DNA of 54,875 bases from Micrococcaceae bacterium (GCA_030452125.1 JAKDMV010000004.1:1-54875), one strand, 5' to 3'; numbered from the stretch's first letter, positions 25,691 to 34,359 are shown. Numbers and translations: made by a program. Notes: generated from the letters alone by a model not told the origin.

Positions 25691-26947
25691 ATGGGCATGC
25701 AACATCCTGAACACGTCGTCGTCGTCGGCGCGGGCATCGTCGGTCTGTCGACCGCCTGGCACCTGCAGGAGCGGGGGGTCCGGGTCACCATCGTCGACCG
25801 GACCGGAGTCTCCGCCGGCTCCTCCTGGGGCAATGCCGGCTGGCTGACCCCGGCCCTGACCCTGCCATTGAGCGAACCCTCCGTGTTCGCCACCGGAGCC
25901 AAGGCCATGCTGGACCCTGCCTCGCCCCTCTACATCCCGTTGACCACCGATCCTTCGTTGATCAGGTTCCTGGCCGGATTCGCCCGGCACTGCACCCCGG
26001 GCAAATGGCGCGAAGCCATGAAGGTGTTCAGTGAGATCGGCAGCACCGGTCTGGATGCCTTCGCCGAGCTGGCCGAGGGCAGCAACGCGGTCACCGAACC
26101 CACCAAACCGGCCGAGCCCTTCCTGGCCGCCTTCGCCACCGAGAAGGACCGCGAGGGACTGGTGCACGAGTTCGAGGGCATCCGCGAAGCCGGAGGATCC
26201 GTGGACTTCGATCTGATGACCGGCGCGGAGATCCGCGCACTGGAGCCCACCTTGGGTTCGGGGGTCACCGCCGGCGTGAAGATCCACGACCAGCGTTTCC
26301 TCAACCCGCCGAACTTCATGGAATCGCTCGCCGAGTCGGTACGCCAGCGCGGCGGGGAGATCATTGACGGCTTCGCCGTCTCCGACGTCCGTGACTCCGG
26401 GAACTCCGTGACGGTGATCGGTTCCAGCGGCAGGAGCATGACCGCCGATTCGGTGGTCCTGGCCACCGGAGCCTGGTTGAACTCGCTGACCCGCAAATTC
26501 GGCGTCCGCCAGATCGTCCAGGCAGGGCGTGGCTACAGCTTCACCGTCAAGCCCGAGTCCATGCCGACCCACCCCATCTACTTCCCCGCCCAGCGGGTCG
26601 CCTGCACGCCGCTGGGGGATCGCTTCCGGGTCGCCGGCATGATGGAATTCCGCGACGCCGATGCGCCGTTGGACGAACGCCGGATCCAGGCGATCATCAA
26701 GGCCGCCTCCCCGATGTACACCGGCATCGATTGGGAGGACCGCCAGGAGGAATGGGTGGGAGCCCGTCCCTGCACCGCCGATGGCCTGCCGTTGATCGGC
26801 GCCACCAAGTCCCCGCGCGTGCACGTCGCCGGCGGCCATGGCATGTGGGGCGTCGCCCTCGGCCCGCTGACCGGCAAGATGCTGGCCGCCGAGATGACCG
26901 GCCAGGGCACGGCCCCGCTGATGCGCCACTTCAGCCCGCTGCGCTAG
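25691..26947 (+). CDS. FAD-dependent D-amino-acid dehydrogenase-like oxidase (DadA family)
   Basis: This 418-residue DAO-family flavoprotein begins with the Rossmann motif VVVVGAGIVGLSTAWHLQERG and then GSSWGNAGWLTPAL, typical of DadA. The C-terminal FAD segment is GARPCTADGLPLIG and HGMWGVALGPLTGKMLA. It probably deaminates D-amino acids or a related secondary amine. The frame opens upstream of 25691, but GGGAGA at 25681-25686 supports ATG 25691 or 25697. It is followed by a terminator and so is probably monocistronic. Confidence 0.88.
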   Translation: MGMQHPEHVVVVGAGIVGLSTAWHLQERGVRVTIVDRTGVSAGSSWGNAGWLTPALTLPLSEPSVFATGAKAMLDPASPLYIPLTTDPSLIRFLAGFARHCTPGKWREAMKVFSEIGSTGLDAFAELAEGSNAVTEPTKPAEPFLAAFATEKDREGLVHEFEGIREAGGSVDFDLMTGAEIRALEPTLGSGVTAGVKIHDQRFLNPPNFMESLAESVRQRGGEIIDGFAVSDVRDSGNSVTVIGSSGRSMTADSVVLATGAWLNSLTRKFGVRQIVQAGRGYSFTVKPESMPTHPIYFPAQRVACTPLGDRFRVAGMMEFRDADAPLDERRIQAIIKAASPMYTGIDWEDRQEEWVGARPCTADGLPLIGATKSPRVHVAGGHGMWGVALGPLTGKMLAAEMTGQGTAPLMRHFSPLR

Positions 26948-26984
26948 TAGGAAGCAGGCAGGGCACTGCCACCGGCAGTGCACG

Positions 26985-27018
26985 ACGGCGGTACCCCCTG
27001 CGGGTGCCGCCGTTTCCT
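26985..27018 (+). terminator. Rho-independent terminator of the DadA-like gene
   Basis: ACGGCGGTACCC (26985-26996) pairs with 27002-27013 over 12 bp with one G-U pair and a 5-nt loop, followed by TTCCTT. Confidence 0.75.
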
Positions 27019-27051
27019 TGTTCTGGCGGTGTGTCGGGCGGGCTACTCGTC

Positions 27052-27057
27052 TAGGCT
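27052..27057 (+). promoter_or_regulatory. -10 box (TAGGCT) of the PLDc_N-like gene
   Basis: TAGGCT lies 32 nt before ATG 27090 and would give a short leader with GGGAG. Confidence 0.4.
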
Positions 27058-27089
27058 GGTCCCATCAACGAACGTCGGGAGTGATGATG

Positions 27090-27305
27090 ATGGCCAGGAA
27101 GCATTTCAAGGACCTCAGCACGGGACGCAAGTTCTGGGTCATGCTGCTGGGAGCGGCCCAGGTCGCATTGCAGGGGGCGGCCCTGAAGGACCTCGCGACG
27201 CGGCCCTCGGCCGAGGTCAACGGGCCCAAGACCGCATGGTTCTTCGCGAGCTTCTTCAATTTCATCGGCCCGCTCAGTTACTTCGCGGTCGGACGCAAGA
27301 AGTAG
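27090..27305 (+). CDS. Small membrane protein, PLDc_N-like
   Basis: This 71-residue protein has two hydrophobic segments (FWVMLLGAAQVALQGAALK and AWFFASFFNFIGPLSYFAVG) and a basic C-terminus ending in GRKK. The GPLSYFAVG ending resembles the PLDc_N / small actinobacterial membrane family. Three ATGs occur in a row (27084, 27087 and, in the same frame, 27090); GGGAG at 27077-27081 best fits ATG 27090. The function is unknown. Confidence 0.7.
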   Translation: MARKHFKDLSTGRKFWVMLLGAAQVALQGAALKDLATRPSAEVNGPKTAWFFASFFNFIGPLSYFAVGRKK

Positions 27306-27321
27306 TCCAGTCCGGGCCTCG

Positions 27322-27834
27322 TCAGGCCCCGACCCGCTCCACCGGAATGACGGATACCTCGCCCAGGACGCCGTCGTCCACCACTGCGCTCATGTAGGTG
27401 CACACCGGCTGGCGCCGCCGATCCGTCGGTGATCCGGGATTGAGCAATCGCAGGCCATTGGCCGCCGTGGTGTCCCACGGGATGTGGCTGTGCCCGAAGA
27501 CCAGCACGTCGGTGTCCGGGAACTGCTGCGCGCACCGCTTTTCCCGGCCCGCGGAGGCCCCGGTTTCGTGGATCATCGAAAAGCGCAGTCCCTCGATCTC
27601 CACGTGGGCGATCTCGGGAAGCCGGGAACGCAATTCCTCGCCGTCGTTGTTCCCGTGGACGGCGACCAATGTCCGGCAGCGCCGCTCCAGCTCGTCCAAC
27701 AGCTCCGGTTCCACCCAGTCCCCGGCGTGGAAGACGATATCGGCCGCCTCGATCTGCTCCCACAGGCTCGGGTGCAGTCCGCGGGCCCGTTTGGGCAGAT
27801 GGGTATCGGCGATCAGGATCAGGCGCGTGCTCAT
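27322..27834 (-). CDS. Metallophosphoesterase (YfcE/MJ0936-like)
   Basis: This 170-residue phosphodiesterase of the calcineurin-like fold has all the metal motifs: DTH near residue 10, GDW near 38, GNND near 62 and GHSH near 117. Small members hydrolyse phosphodiesters; the physiological substrate is unknown. ATG 27834 has AAAGGA upstream. It converges on the small membrane gene with a 16-nt gap. Confidence 0.9.
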   Translation of the reverse strand: MSTRLILIADTHLPKRARGLHPSLWEQIEAADIVFHAGDWVEPELLDELERRCRTLVAVHGNNDGEELRSRLPEIAHVEIEGLRFSMIHETGASAGREKRCAQQFPDTDVLVFGHSHIPWDTTAANGLRLLNPGSPTDRRRQPVCTYMSAVVDDGVLGEVSVIPVERVGA

Positions 27835-27929
27835 GGGGGCATCCTTTCATGAACCGCCTGGTCATCTGGGCGGGGTGCCGCCAGGCCGCGTAGCACCCTG
27901 GCTCCAGGGCTGGAGGGTTGCCGGTCGCC

Positions 27930-27935
27930 TAAGCT
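27930..27935 (+). promoter_or_regulatory. -10 box (TAAGCT) of the TetR gene
   Basis: TAAGCT is about 50 nt before ATG 27984, consistent with a short leader. Confidence 0.4.
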
Positions 27936-27983
27936 GGTGGCAGGACCCTCGGATCGGGAGGGATGGCAGAAAGGTGCCGGTAC

Positions 27984-28574
27984 ATGCCCAAGATCGTCGA
28001 TCACGAACGACGACGGATCGAGCTGGTGGAAGCAACCTGGCGGATCATCGCCAGACTCGGCCTGCAGCGCGCCACCATGCGTGAGGTGGCCGAGGAGGCC
28101 GGCTTTTCCAACGGTGCGCTCAAACCGTATTTCCCCACCAAGGATGCCCTGCTCCAGGCGACCTTCGAGCACGTCTTCCACCGGACCAGCGAGCGGATTG
28201 CCGAGGCGGCGGCCTCGCTGGAGGGACTCGACGCGCTGCGGGCCTTCGGCCGGGAGGTGCTGCCGTTGGATGCGACCCGCCTGGATGAGGCGCGGACGGT
28301 GGTGCCGTTCTGGCATGTGGCGATCCACGACCGCGAGAAGGCGGCGCTCAATGACGATTCGATGGTCATCTGGCGTGGGTGGATCCTGCAATGGCTCGCC
28401 CAGGCCCGGGAGTCCGGCGAATTGCGTGCGGGGGTCGAGGTCGGCCCGGCCGCCGAAGGGCTGTTGACCTTCCTGCTGGGCGCCCAGGTGGCGGCCACCC
28501 TGGATCCGGGGCATGCCGGCCCGGAGCAGTTGACCCGTCAACTCGACGTTCATTTGGGCTTGCTGTCCGCCTGA
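27984..28574 (+). CDS. TetR-family transcriptional regulator (BetI-like)
   Basis: This 196-residue protein has an N-terminal TetR HTH (about residues 10-57: IELVEATWRIIARLGLQRATMREVAEEAGFSNGALKPYFPTKDALL) and a C-terminal ligand domain of the BetI/TetR_C_6 style. The opening MPKIVDHERRR is typical of the family. ATG 27984 has AGAAAGG 9 nt away; ATG 27963 sits right against GGGAGGG and would add 7 residues. It may control the nearby amine genes, but this is inferred from proximity only. Confidence 0.85.
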   Translation: MPKIVDHERRRIELVEATWRIIARLGLQRATMREVAEEAGFSNGALKPYFPTKDALLQATFEHVFHRTSERIAEAAASLEGLDALRAFGREVLPLDATRLDEARTVVPFWHVAIHDREKAALNDDSMVIWRGWILQWLAQARESGELRAGVEVGPAAEGLLTFLLGAQVAATLDPGHAGPEQLTRQLDVHLGLLSA

Positions 28575-28638
28575 GGTTTTTCGACACTCGGAGAAAATAG
28601 TGACTTCCGCGGGGAACTGGCGTATTTTGACTGGTGTG

Positions 28639-28652
28639 TGACAGCTGTCACC
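28639..28652 (+). promoter_or_regulatory. Perfect palindrome GTGACAGCTGTCAC before the AraC gene
   Basis: This 14-bp perfect palindrome lies 18 nt before ATG 28670, in the leader or promoter of the AraC-family gene. It is a candidate operator. AraC proteins usually bind direct repeats, so a different regulator, such as the upstream TetR, is as likely. Confidence 0.4.
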
Positions 28653-28669
28653 AGAGGAGGAGGGGATCG

Positions 28670-29617
28670 ATGACCATCGCGATGAGCCACCCGGCAGCCC
28701 AGCGGGCGGAGACCTTCACCAGATGGCGTGAACTCGTCTCCGCTTCCTTCGTTCCGCTCGAGGCCGATCCGGTGGCCCCGGGGCCTTTTGCCGGGCAGGT
28801 CTCCGGACATGGGCTCCAGGACCTGGCGGTCTTCGAAGTCGATGCCATGGCCCACCGTGTGCGCCGTACCCCGGCGCTGATCAACCCCGCGGACCCCGGC
28901 TACTACAAGGTGAGCCTGCAGATGAGCGGTCACGGGATCCTCATCCAGGATGGGCGCGAAGCCGTTCTGTCCCCCGGTGACCTGGCCATCTACGACACCC
29001 AACGCCCCTATACGCTGAGTTTCCATGAGGACTTCTCCACGCTGGTGCTCATGTTCCCCAAGCAGCTGATCGGGCTCGATGATGCCGACATGTCGATGTT
29101 GACCGCCCGTCGGCTGGGGTCCTCCGACGCCGTGGGCCGGGCCGTGGTCCCCTGCATCGCGCGCATCGGGGACCTGGTGCCCGAGGTCGGGGACGGGCTC
29201 GGCTACCTGCTGGCCCGCAATGCCGTGGATCTGCTGGGCACCGTGCTGGCGGCGGAGGTGCAGGTGGGGCCGCGGGCCGCCGATGCCGAGCAGGTGTTGC
29301 AGCTGAACAGGATCAAGCAGCACGTCGAGGCCCATCTGGCCGATCCCGCGTTGACGCCCGGCTCGATCGCCGCCGCCCACTACATCTCGCCCCGCACCCT
29401 GCATAAGCTCTTCGAGCCCACGGGAACCACCGTGTCGGCCTGGATCAGGGCGCGCAGACTGGATCGGTCCCATCGGGAGCTGTTGGACCCGCTGTTGGCG
29501 CATCTGCCCGTCGGGGTCATCGGGGCCCGCAACGGGTTGCCCGACGCCGCCCACTTCAGCCGGTGCTTCCGCGCCGCCTATGGTTCCGCCCCCAGCGCCC
29601 TGCGCGCGCGGAGCTGA
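28670..29617 (+). CDS. AraC-family transcriptional regulator (FeaR/NimR-like)
   Basis: This 315-residue protein has an N-terminal AraC-binding-like (cupin) domain, with the segments YYKVSLQMSGHGILIQDGREA and LSPGDLAIYDTQRPYTLSF, and a C-terminal double HTH (about residues 215-315) with HYISPRTLHKLFEPTGTTVSAWIRARRLDR and DAAHFSRCFRAAYGSAPSALR. FeaR-type members activate aromatic-amine oxidase genes, and a flavin amine oxidase gene converges on it here. ATG 28670 follows GGAGGAGGGG. The activator role toward that gene is inferred. Confidence 0.87.
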   Translation: MTIAMSHPAAQRAETFTRWRELVSASFVPLEADPVAPGPFAGQVSGHGLQDLAVFEVDAMAHRVRRTPALINPADPGYYKVSLQMSGHGILIQDGREAVLSPGDLAIYDTQRPYTLSFHEDFSTLVLMFPKQLIGLDDADMSMLTARRLGSSDAVGRAVVPCIARIGDLVPEVGDGLGYLLARNAVDLLGTVLAAEVQVGPRAADAEQVLQLNRIKQHVEAHLADPALTPGSIAAAHYISPRTLHKLFEPTGTTVSAWIRARRLDRSHRELLDPLLAHLPVGVIGARNGLPDAAHFSRCFRAAYGSAPSALRARS

Positions 29618-29673
29618 CGGCAGGGCCCCCGGGAGCCCTGGCGCCGGGCTTCCCCACGGGCCCGGCCGGTCGC

Positions 29674-29709
29674 CGGAGCGCGGCGTCGACACCTCGACGC
29701 CGCGCTCCG
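29674..29709. terminator. Bidirectional hairpin between the AraC and amine oxidase genes
   Basis: The arms 29674-29689 and 29694-29709 (CGGAGCGCGGCGTCGA and its complement) pair perfectly over 16 bp with a CACC loop. It lies between convergent genes. There is no U-tract. Confidence 0.65.
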
Positions 29710-29713
29710 TATC

Positions 29714-31060
29714 TCAGGCGTGCCCGGTGGGCCCGGCCTCCAGCTCCTGCAGGATGGTCCGGGCCGTGGTGATCCCGGACTCGATGGCGCCATCGACCAC
29801 GACACCGTTCCAGCCCTTGGCCCAATCCGCGCCGGCGAAGTGCAGCCGGGTGCCCGTGGAGCGGAAGTGGTGCCAGCCGTCGGTGAACTGCTCGGAGGCA
29901 ATGGTGGACCAGGTCTGCCCGCTCCACTTATCGGCCACCCAGTCGTGCCCGGTGGTTTCGAGCACCTCCAGATCCGGCCGCCACCGGCGGATGATCTCCT
30001 GCACCTGCTCCGCATCCTGCAGGTCGATCCGCGTGTGGTCCGGCCCGAATCCCACCAGGACGGTCGTGCCGTCCTCCAGGAAGTACTCGCTCTTCATCAT
30101 CGCCAACGGATTCCCCGACGGGGCGGTGGCCAGGAAGTTGTGGTGGCCCTTGACCTTGATCCAGATCTTGAACCCGGTGGAATTCGATCCTTGGCCCACC
30201 AGCCGCTGCTGGTCGGCCGAAAGCCCGGGGGAGAAGTCGAGGTTCTTCAGTGCGCCCCACGGCACGGTGACGATGCCCGCGTCCGCCGCGTGCACCGCAC
30301 CGTCGGCGGTCGTCAGGCGGACGCCGGCGCCGTCATGGACGATCTGCTCCACAGCCGTCTCCAGGTGGATGGGGCAGCGCAAATCCGCGGCCAGAGGCTC
30401 GTAGATCCCACGCATGCCGTTCTTGAGCTTGAACTTCAGCGTCTGCTCATCGAGCAGGGACAGACGGTGATCGCTGAGTGCGGCCCAGTGCTTGGCCATG
30501 AGCGGAGAGGCGGTGGCCGTATGGCCGTTGTAGCCGGCGGACCAGTAGGCGTCGGCCAGATCGATTTCCTCCTGGCTGAAGTCCCCGTCGCGCAGGGTAT
30601 CGAGGACACTGCCCCGATCGGCCTGGCGGAAGCGTTCAGCCACCTCGGGGGAGCCGTCGTAGTCCGGGCTGAGCACGTGCAGGGGCTCATGCGGGTACGG
30701 GAAGAACTCCTGCGAGCCCTCGAAGATCCGTGCCTGGGGGCGCTGCAGTTTGGCATCCAACTCCGCCTCGGTCCCCTCGTGGACCGTTCCGCAGGTCAAC
30801 CAGTAGGCACGATCGTAGTCCGGGCTGGGATAGATCTCCTGGCCGTAGCGGATGATCTCGGTCCAGACGAACGGTTGCATCCAATGGACCCAGGTCGCGC
30901 CGATCTCCAGGGGGAGGCCCATGCGCTCCTCGGTCCAGGCCCGGCCGCCGATCCGGTCCCGGGCCTCGAAGATCTCCACCTCCACACCCGCGGTTTGCAG
31001 TTCGCGTGCAGCGACCAGGCCGGCGAAACCGGCTCCGACAATCAAGACCTTGGCAGACAT
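29714..31060 (-). CDS. Flavin monoamine oxidase
   Basis: This 448-residue flavoprotein oxidatively deaminates amines to aldehydes. The dinucleotide motif is VLIVGAGFAGLVAARELQ, followed by EARDRIGGRAWTEE and LEIGATWVHWMQP. The C-terminal flavin segment is RLHFAGADWAKGWNGVVVDGAIESG. I see no SGGCY-type Cys, so FAD is probably non-covalent. The aldehyde product could be handled by the PuuC-like dehydrogenase at 37877-39355. ATG 31060 is chosen because the family begins just before the Rossmann strand; the frame extends 52 codons upstream. The ribosome site is weak. Confidence 0.9.
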   Translation of the reverse strand: MSAKVLIVGAGFAGLVAARELQTAGVEVEIFEARDRIGGRAWTEERMGLPLEIGATWVHWMQPFVWTEIIRYGQEIYPSPDYDRAYWLTCGTVHEGTEAELDAKLQRPQARIFEGSQEFFPYPHEPLHVLSPDYDGSPEVAERFRQADRGSVLDTLRDGDFSQEEIDLADAYWSAGYNGHTATASPLMAKHWAALSDHRLSLLDEQTLKFKLKNGMRGIYEPLAADLRCPIHLETAVEQIVHDGAGVRLTTADGAVHAADAGIVTVPWGALKNLDFSPGLSADQQRLVGQGSNSTGFKIWIKVKGHHNFLATAPSGNPLAMMKSEYFLEDGTTVLVGFGPDHTRIDLQDAEQVQEIIRRWRPDLEVLETTGHDWVADKWSGQTWSTIASEQFTDGWHHFRSTGTRLHFAGADWAKGWNGVVVDGAIESGITTARTILQELEAGPTGHA

Positions 31061-31186
31061 GGGGACCGCTTTCTGGAGGCAGGGTGGGGCAGCGGCAACG
31101 CGGAGGCCCTGGGTGGGCCCGTCAGGGCCGGAGCCCCGGGCGCTGCCGAGCGATGATGCCGTGCTGTGGAGCACGTCACACCTTTT

Positions 31187-31202
31187 TTCTATGTCTGTAG
31201 AA
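31187..31202 (-). promoter_or_regulatory. TTCTA-N6-TAGAA operator upstream of the amine oxidase
   Basis: TTCTA (31187-31191) and TAGAA (31198-31202) are inverted with 6 nt between, in a locally AT-rich patch about 130 nt before ATG 31060. TATATT-like sequence adjoins it on the minus strand. It is a candidate repressor site; the regulator is unknown. Confidence 0.45.
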
Positions 31203-31307
31203 TATACGGTCGGCATCGCGTTGTGGCAAGCCCCTGCTGCCCGGGCTCGGCTGCGGGAAGGGTCGCGGACCCGGGAGCACGGACCGGTCAGAGGGCGGCG
31301 GGACCGG

Positions 31308-32297
31308 CTATTCGGACCATTTGGGGGTCGGGGGTCGCCAGGTGCCGAGCTGGTCCAGCAGGTCGTCGGGATCGTCGCTGACGATCAACGTGTCCCGGTA
31401 CAGCGGAGCCAGGAACCCGCGCTCGACCATGGTCTCGATCATGGCCAGGAGTGGATCCCAGAACCCCGCGACGTTGTACAGGGCCACGGGCTTGGCATGG
31501 ATGCCCAGATGCTGCCAGGTCCAGGCTTCGAAGAACTCCTCGAGCGTTCCCGCCCCGCCGGGCAATGCGACGAAGGCGTCGCAGAGGTCGGCCATGCGTT
31601 GCTTGCGCTCATGCATGGTGGCCACGACCTCCAACCGCGTCAACGACGCATGGGCCGTCTCGCCCTCGAAAAGCGCTTCCGTCGTGATGCCGGTGACCGT
31701 TCCGCCGCGGGCCAGGGCGGCGTCGGCGAGGACCCCCATGAGCCCCACCTGCCCGCCGCCGTAGACGATGCCGACACCGGTTTCGGCCAGCCGGGAGCCC
31801 AGCGTGGAGGTGGCCTCGAGGTAGGTGCCTCCGTGGCCGGTCCGGGAACCGGTGAATAAGGCGATCCGGCCGATGGGCCTCCGGCCCCGGTCCTGCAGGG
31901 CGGGGATGACCTGCTCGGCCAGCAGCGGGGCCAGGTCCCCGGGCAGGGGGACCGCCGTGGGGTCCAGCCAGCGCAATTCGGCGATCTCGGCGGCGGGGTA
32001 TGCCGCGACCAGTTCCGGATGTTCGAAGACGGTCGCCTGGACCTCGTGGCCCGGCTCGTTGGCGGCGCGGCAGCGGAAGACCCCGAGTTCACGAAGGTCC
32101 GCGGGGTCCAGCTCCACGCCCAGCTCCTCGGAACATTCACGCAATGCCGTGATGGCGGGACTCTCGCCCGCCTCGGGCTTGCCTCCGGGGAGCATGAACC
32201 GGCTGGTGCCTGCCTTGCGCACGGTCAGCAGCGCCCCGGAGGAATCCCTGAGGACGACGGCGCTGACATGGATGACGGGGGTATTCGATGGCTTCAC
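31308..32297 (-). CDS. Nudix hydrolase fused to LOG-type (TIGR00730) phosphoribohydrolase
   Basis: Residues about 10-140 form a Nudix domain with the box GGKPEAGESPAITALRECSE (plus ELGV). Residues about 145-325 form a LOG/lysine-decarboxylase-like domain with GSRTGHGGTYLEA, YGGGQVGLMG, MHERKQRMADLCDAFV and the hallmark PGGAGTLEEFFEAW. LOG enzymes cleave the N-glycosidic bond of nucleoside monophosphates (cytokinin-activating type), while Nudix domains hydrolyse nucleoside-diphosphate derivatives. One chain may sanitise modified nucleotides in two steps. GTG 32297 lies 7 nt after TAGCGT; GTG 32306 is an alternative start. Confidence 0.88.
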   Translation of the reverse strand: MKPSNTPVIHVSAVVLRDSSGALLTVRKAGTSRFMLPGGKPEAGESPAITALRECSEELGVELDPADLRELGVFRCRAANEPGHEVQATVFEHPELVAAYPAAEIAELRWLDPTAVPLPGDLAPLLAEQVIPALQDRGRRPIGRIALFTGSRTGHGGTYLEATSTLGSRLAETGVGIVYGGGQVGLMGVLADAALARGGTVTGITTEALFEGETAHASLTRLEVVATMHERKQRMADLCDAFVALPGGAGTLEEFFEAWTWQHLGIHAKPVALYNVAGFWDPLLAMIETMVERGFLAPLYRDTLIVSDDPDDLLDQLGTWRPPTPKWSE

Positions 32298-32304
32298 GCT
32301 GATC

Positions 32305-32310
32305 ACGCTA
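32305..32310 (-). promoter_or_regulatory. -10 box (TAGCGT) of the Nudix-LOG gene, leaderless geometry
   Basis: On the minus strand TAGCGT ends 7 nt before GTG 32297. GGAG at 32311-32314 could alternatively serve GTG 32306. Confidence 0.4.
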
Positions 32311-32442
32311 CTCCGTTGCGTCCTGCCTGCGCCCGGGGACAAGGGGGCGTCGCGCAAAGCCAAGCCCACCGGCTGTGATCCGGGGCACAGTGGTCTGTAA
32401 TGCCGGTCCCATCACGCCGTGCTGTCATCACCAGGAGGAACC

Positions 32443-33945
32443 ATGACCACCACCAAGACCCAGCAACAGGCCGGACGGGACCCGTCCGCCGGAACCGGGT
32501 TGGGGCAACGCCGACTCGGGATCCCGGCCCTGGTCTTCATGATCATCGCCGCCTCCGCCCCGTTGACCGTCGTCGCCGGCGGGGTGACCAGCAACTTCGC
32601 GGTCACCGGTCTGCTGGGGGTCCCGCTGTCCTTCATCCTGCTCGGTGCGGTCCTGGTCATCTTTGCCGTCGGCTATCTGGCGATGAGCCGACACGTCCGC
32701 AACGCCGGGGCGTTCTACGCCTATATCTCCCGCGGGCTGGGCAAGCCGGCGGGAGTCGGATCCGCCTGGGTGGCCCTGCTGTCCTACAACGCCATGCAGA
32801 TCGGCATCAACGGCCTGTTCGGCTTCGCCTTGTCCTCGTTCCTGGCAGGGTCGATGGGGCTGGAAATCCCCTGGTGGGTCTGCTCGCTGGCCGGATGGCT
32901 CATCGTGGGCATCCTGGGGGTGAACAAGGTCGACCTCTCGGCCAAGGTGCTGGGCGTGCTGGTCGCGCTCGAATTCGTCGTGGTCATCATCTACGACGTG
33001 TTCGCCTTCGGCACCGCCCCGGAAGGAATCAGCACCGCCTCGCTGGAACCGGGATCGCTGTTCACCACCGGTGTCGGGGCGGCCCTGGCCTTCAGCGTCG
33101 CGGCCTTCATGGGCTTCGAATCAGGGGCCATCTACAACGAAGAGGTCAAGGATCCGCGCAACACCGCCCGCCGGGCGACCTATATCGCCGTCGTCGTCAT
33201 TGCCGCCTTCTACGCCTTCTCCGCCTGGGCGATGACCATTGCCGAAGGCGAGAGCCAGGTGATCGGCCGGTCGGAGGAATTCGGGCCGGACCTGATGTTC
33301 GTGTACTTCGCCGACCACGCAGCCGTCTGGTTCGTCGATCTGGCCAACCTGCTGTTCATCACCAGCCTGCTGGCCGCCCTGGTGGCCTTCCACAACGTCG
33401 TGGCCCGCTACATCTTCTCGCTGGGACGCGAAAACGTCCTGCCGGCGAAACTGGCCGCGGTGTCCGCCCGGACCCGGGCCCCCTTGGCCGGTTCGATCGC
33501 ACAGTCGGTGCTCGCACTGGTCGTCCTGGTGGTCTTCGCCGTGGCAGGAACCGGCCACGAATACGGGGAGCTGTTCCCGGTCCTGACCCTGTTCACCTGG
33601 CTGACCAACACCGGCGCGTTCGGTCTGGTGCTGCTGATGGCCCTGACGTCCTTCGCCGTCATCGGCTTCTTCCGCCGCCAGCCCACCAGACCCGGGGCCT
33701 GGACGACGATGGTCGCACCGCTGCTGGCCGGGGTATCGCTGACCGCGGTGTTCGGAATGATCGTCGCGAACTTCGATGTGCTCATCGGGTTGGAGGAACC
33801 CGGGATGCTCAGCTGGCTGCTTCCGGCCATCATCGTGGTCCCGGGGCTCCTCGGTGTCCTCGGTGCCTACTGGTTGCGATCGGCCCGGCCGGGCGTCTAT
33901 GCCGGCATCGGCCGCGGGGGTCTGGACCCGGAGGAACTGGACTAA
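32443..33945 (+). CDS. APC-superfamily amino acid/amine permease
   Basis: This 500-residue membrane protein has about 12 helices. The first helix carries GIPALVFMIIAASAPLTVVAGG, the unwound substrate-binding stretch of the APC fold, and helix 6 carries FSVAAFMGFESGAIYNEEVKDP, the usual consensus for this family. Substrates could be amino acids or polyamines; the presence of amine oxidase and aldehyde dehydrogenase genes nearby favours amines. ATG 32443 follows AGGAGGA. Confidence 0.9.
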   Translation: MTTTKTQQQAGRDPSAGTGLGQRRLGIPALVFMIIAASAPLTVVAGGVTSNFAVTGLLGVPLSFILLGAVLVIFAVGYLAMSRHVRNAGAFYAYISRGLGKPAGVGSAWVALLSYNAMQIGINGLFGFALSSFLAGSMGLEIPWWVCSLAGWLIVGILGVNKVDLSAKVLGVLVALEFVVVIIYDVFAFGTAPEGISTASLEPGSLFTTGVGAALAFSVAAFMGFESGAIYNEEVKDPRNTARRATYIAVVVIAAFYAFSAWAMTIAEGESQVIGRSEEFGPDLMFVYFADHAAVWFVDLANLLFITSLLAALVAFHNVVARYIFSLGRENVLPAKLAAVSARTRAPLAGSIAQSVLALVVLVVFAVAGTGHEYGELFPVLTLFTWLTNTGAFGLVLLMALTSFAVIGFFRRQPTRPGAWTTMVAPLLAGVSLTAVFGMIVANFDVLIGLEEPGMLSWLLPAIIVVPGLLGVLGAYWLRSARPGVYAGIGRGGLDPEELD

Positions 33946-33959
33946 TACCGTCACGGTCG

Positions 33960-33965
33960 TAGGCT
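33960..33965 (+). promoter_or_regulatory. -10 box (TAGGCT) of the small acidic protein gene
   Basis: TAGGCT begins 15 nt after the permease stop codon and would give a leader of about 70 nt. Confidence 0.4.
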
Positions 33966-34040
33966 GGAAGAAGAGCCCGAAACGTCGTCACGGGGGCAGG
34001 TGGCACCGCGGGCCCGGACCGATATGTCGAGGAGGACACG

Positions 34041-34295
34041 ATGGGTACCCACGAACACCACCACCAGGACGCCGTCTCGCAAGCCGGGATGGGCATGGAC
34101 GGGACGCAGCTGCCCCAGCCGGAGGCCACCGAGCACGAGAGGCGCCGCGACGTCGACGGCCCCACCGAGATCGACTCCGAGTCCATTCCCGTCCACGGTG
34201 ACGAAGACACCGCCGACGAGCTGGCGATGGAGGCCTACGGCGATGAGGACGAGGACGGGAATCCCGACATCCCCAACGCGCCGTTCCCCGGCTGA
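34041..34295 (+). CDS. Small acidic protein with a conserved-looking C-terminal tail
   Basis: This 84-residue, highly acidic, probably disordered protein has a His-rich start (GTHEHHHQD). I do not recognise a named family. Its last residues, DELAMEAYG, then DG-x-P-x-IP-x-x-P-x-x-G at the very C-terminus, match the tail of the 68-residue protein encoded at 44963-45169. ATG 34041 has GAGGA upstream, and a bidirectional terminator follows. The function is unknown. Confidence 0.65.
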   Translation: MGTHEHHHQDAVSQAGMGMDGTQLPQPEATEHERRRDVDGPTEIDSESIPVHGDEDTADELAMEAYGDEDEDGNPDIPNAPFPG

Positions 34296-34320
34296 GCCCC
34301 CGGACAGGACCTGTCACGAC

Positions 34321-34359
34321 AACGCCCCCGGACCATGGAAGCCATGGTCCGGGGGCGTT
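34321..34359. terminator. Bidirectional terminator between the acidic protein gene and clpC
   Basis: The arms 34321-34338 and 34342-34359 pair perfectly over 18 bp (AACGCCCCCGGACCATGG) with a 3-nt loop. A-rich and T-rich ends are minimal, but the stem is the most stable in the window. Confidence 0.85.
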
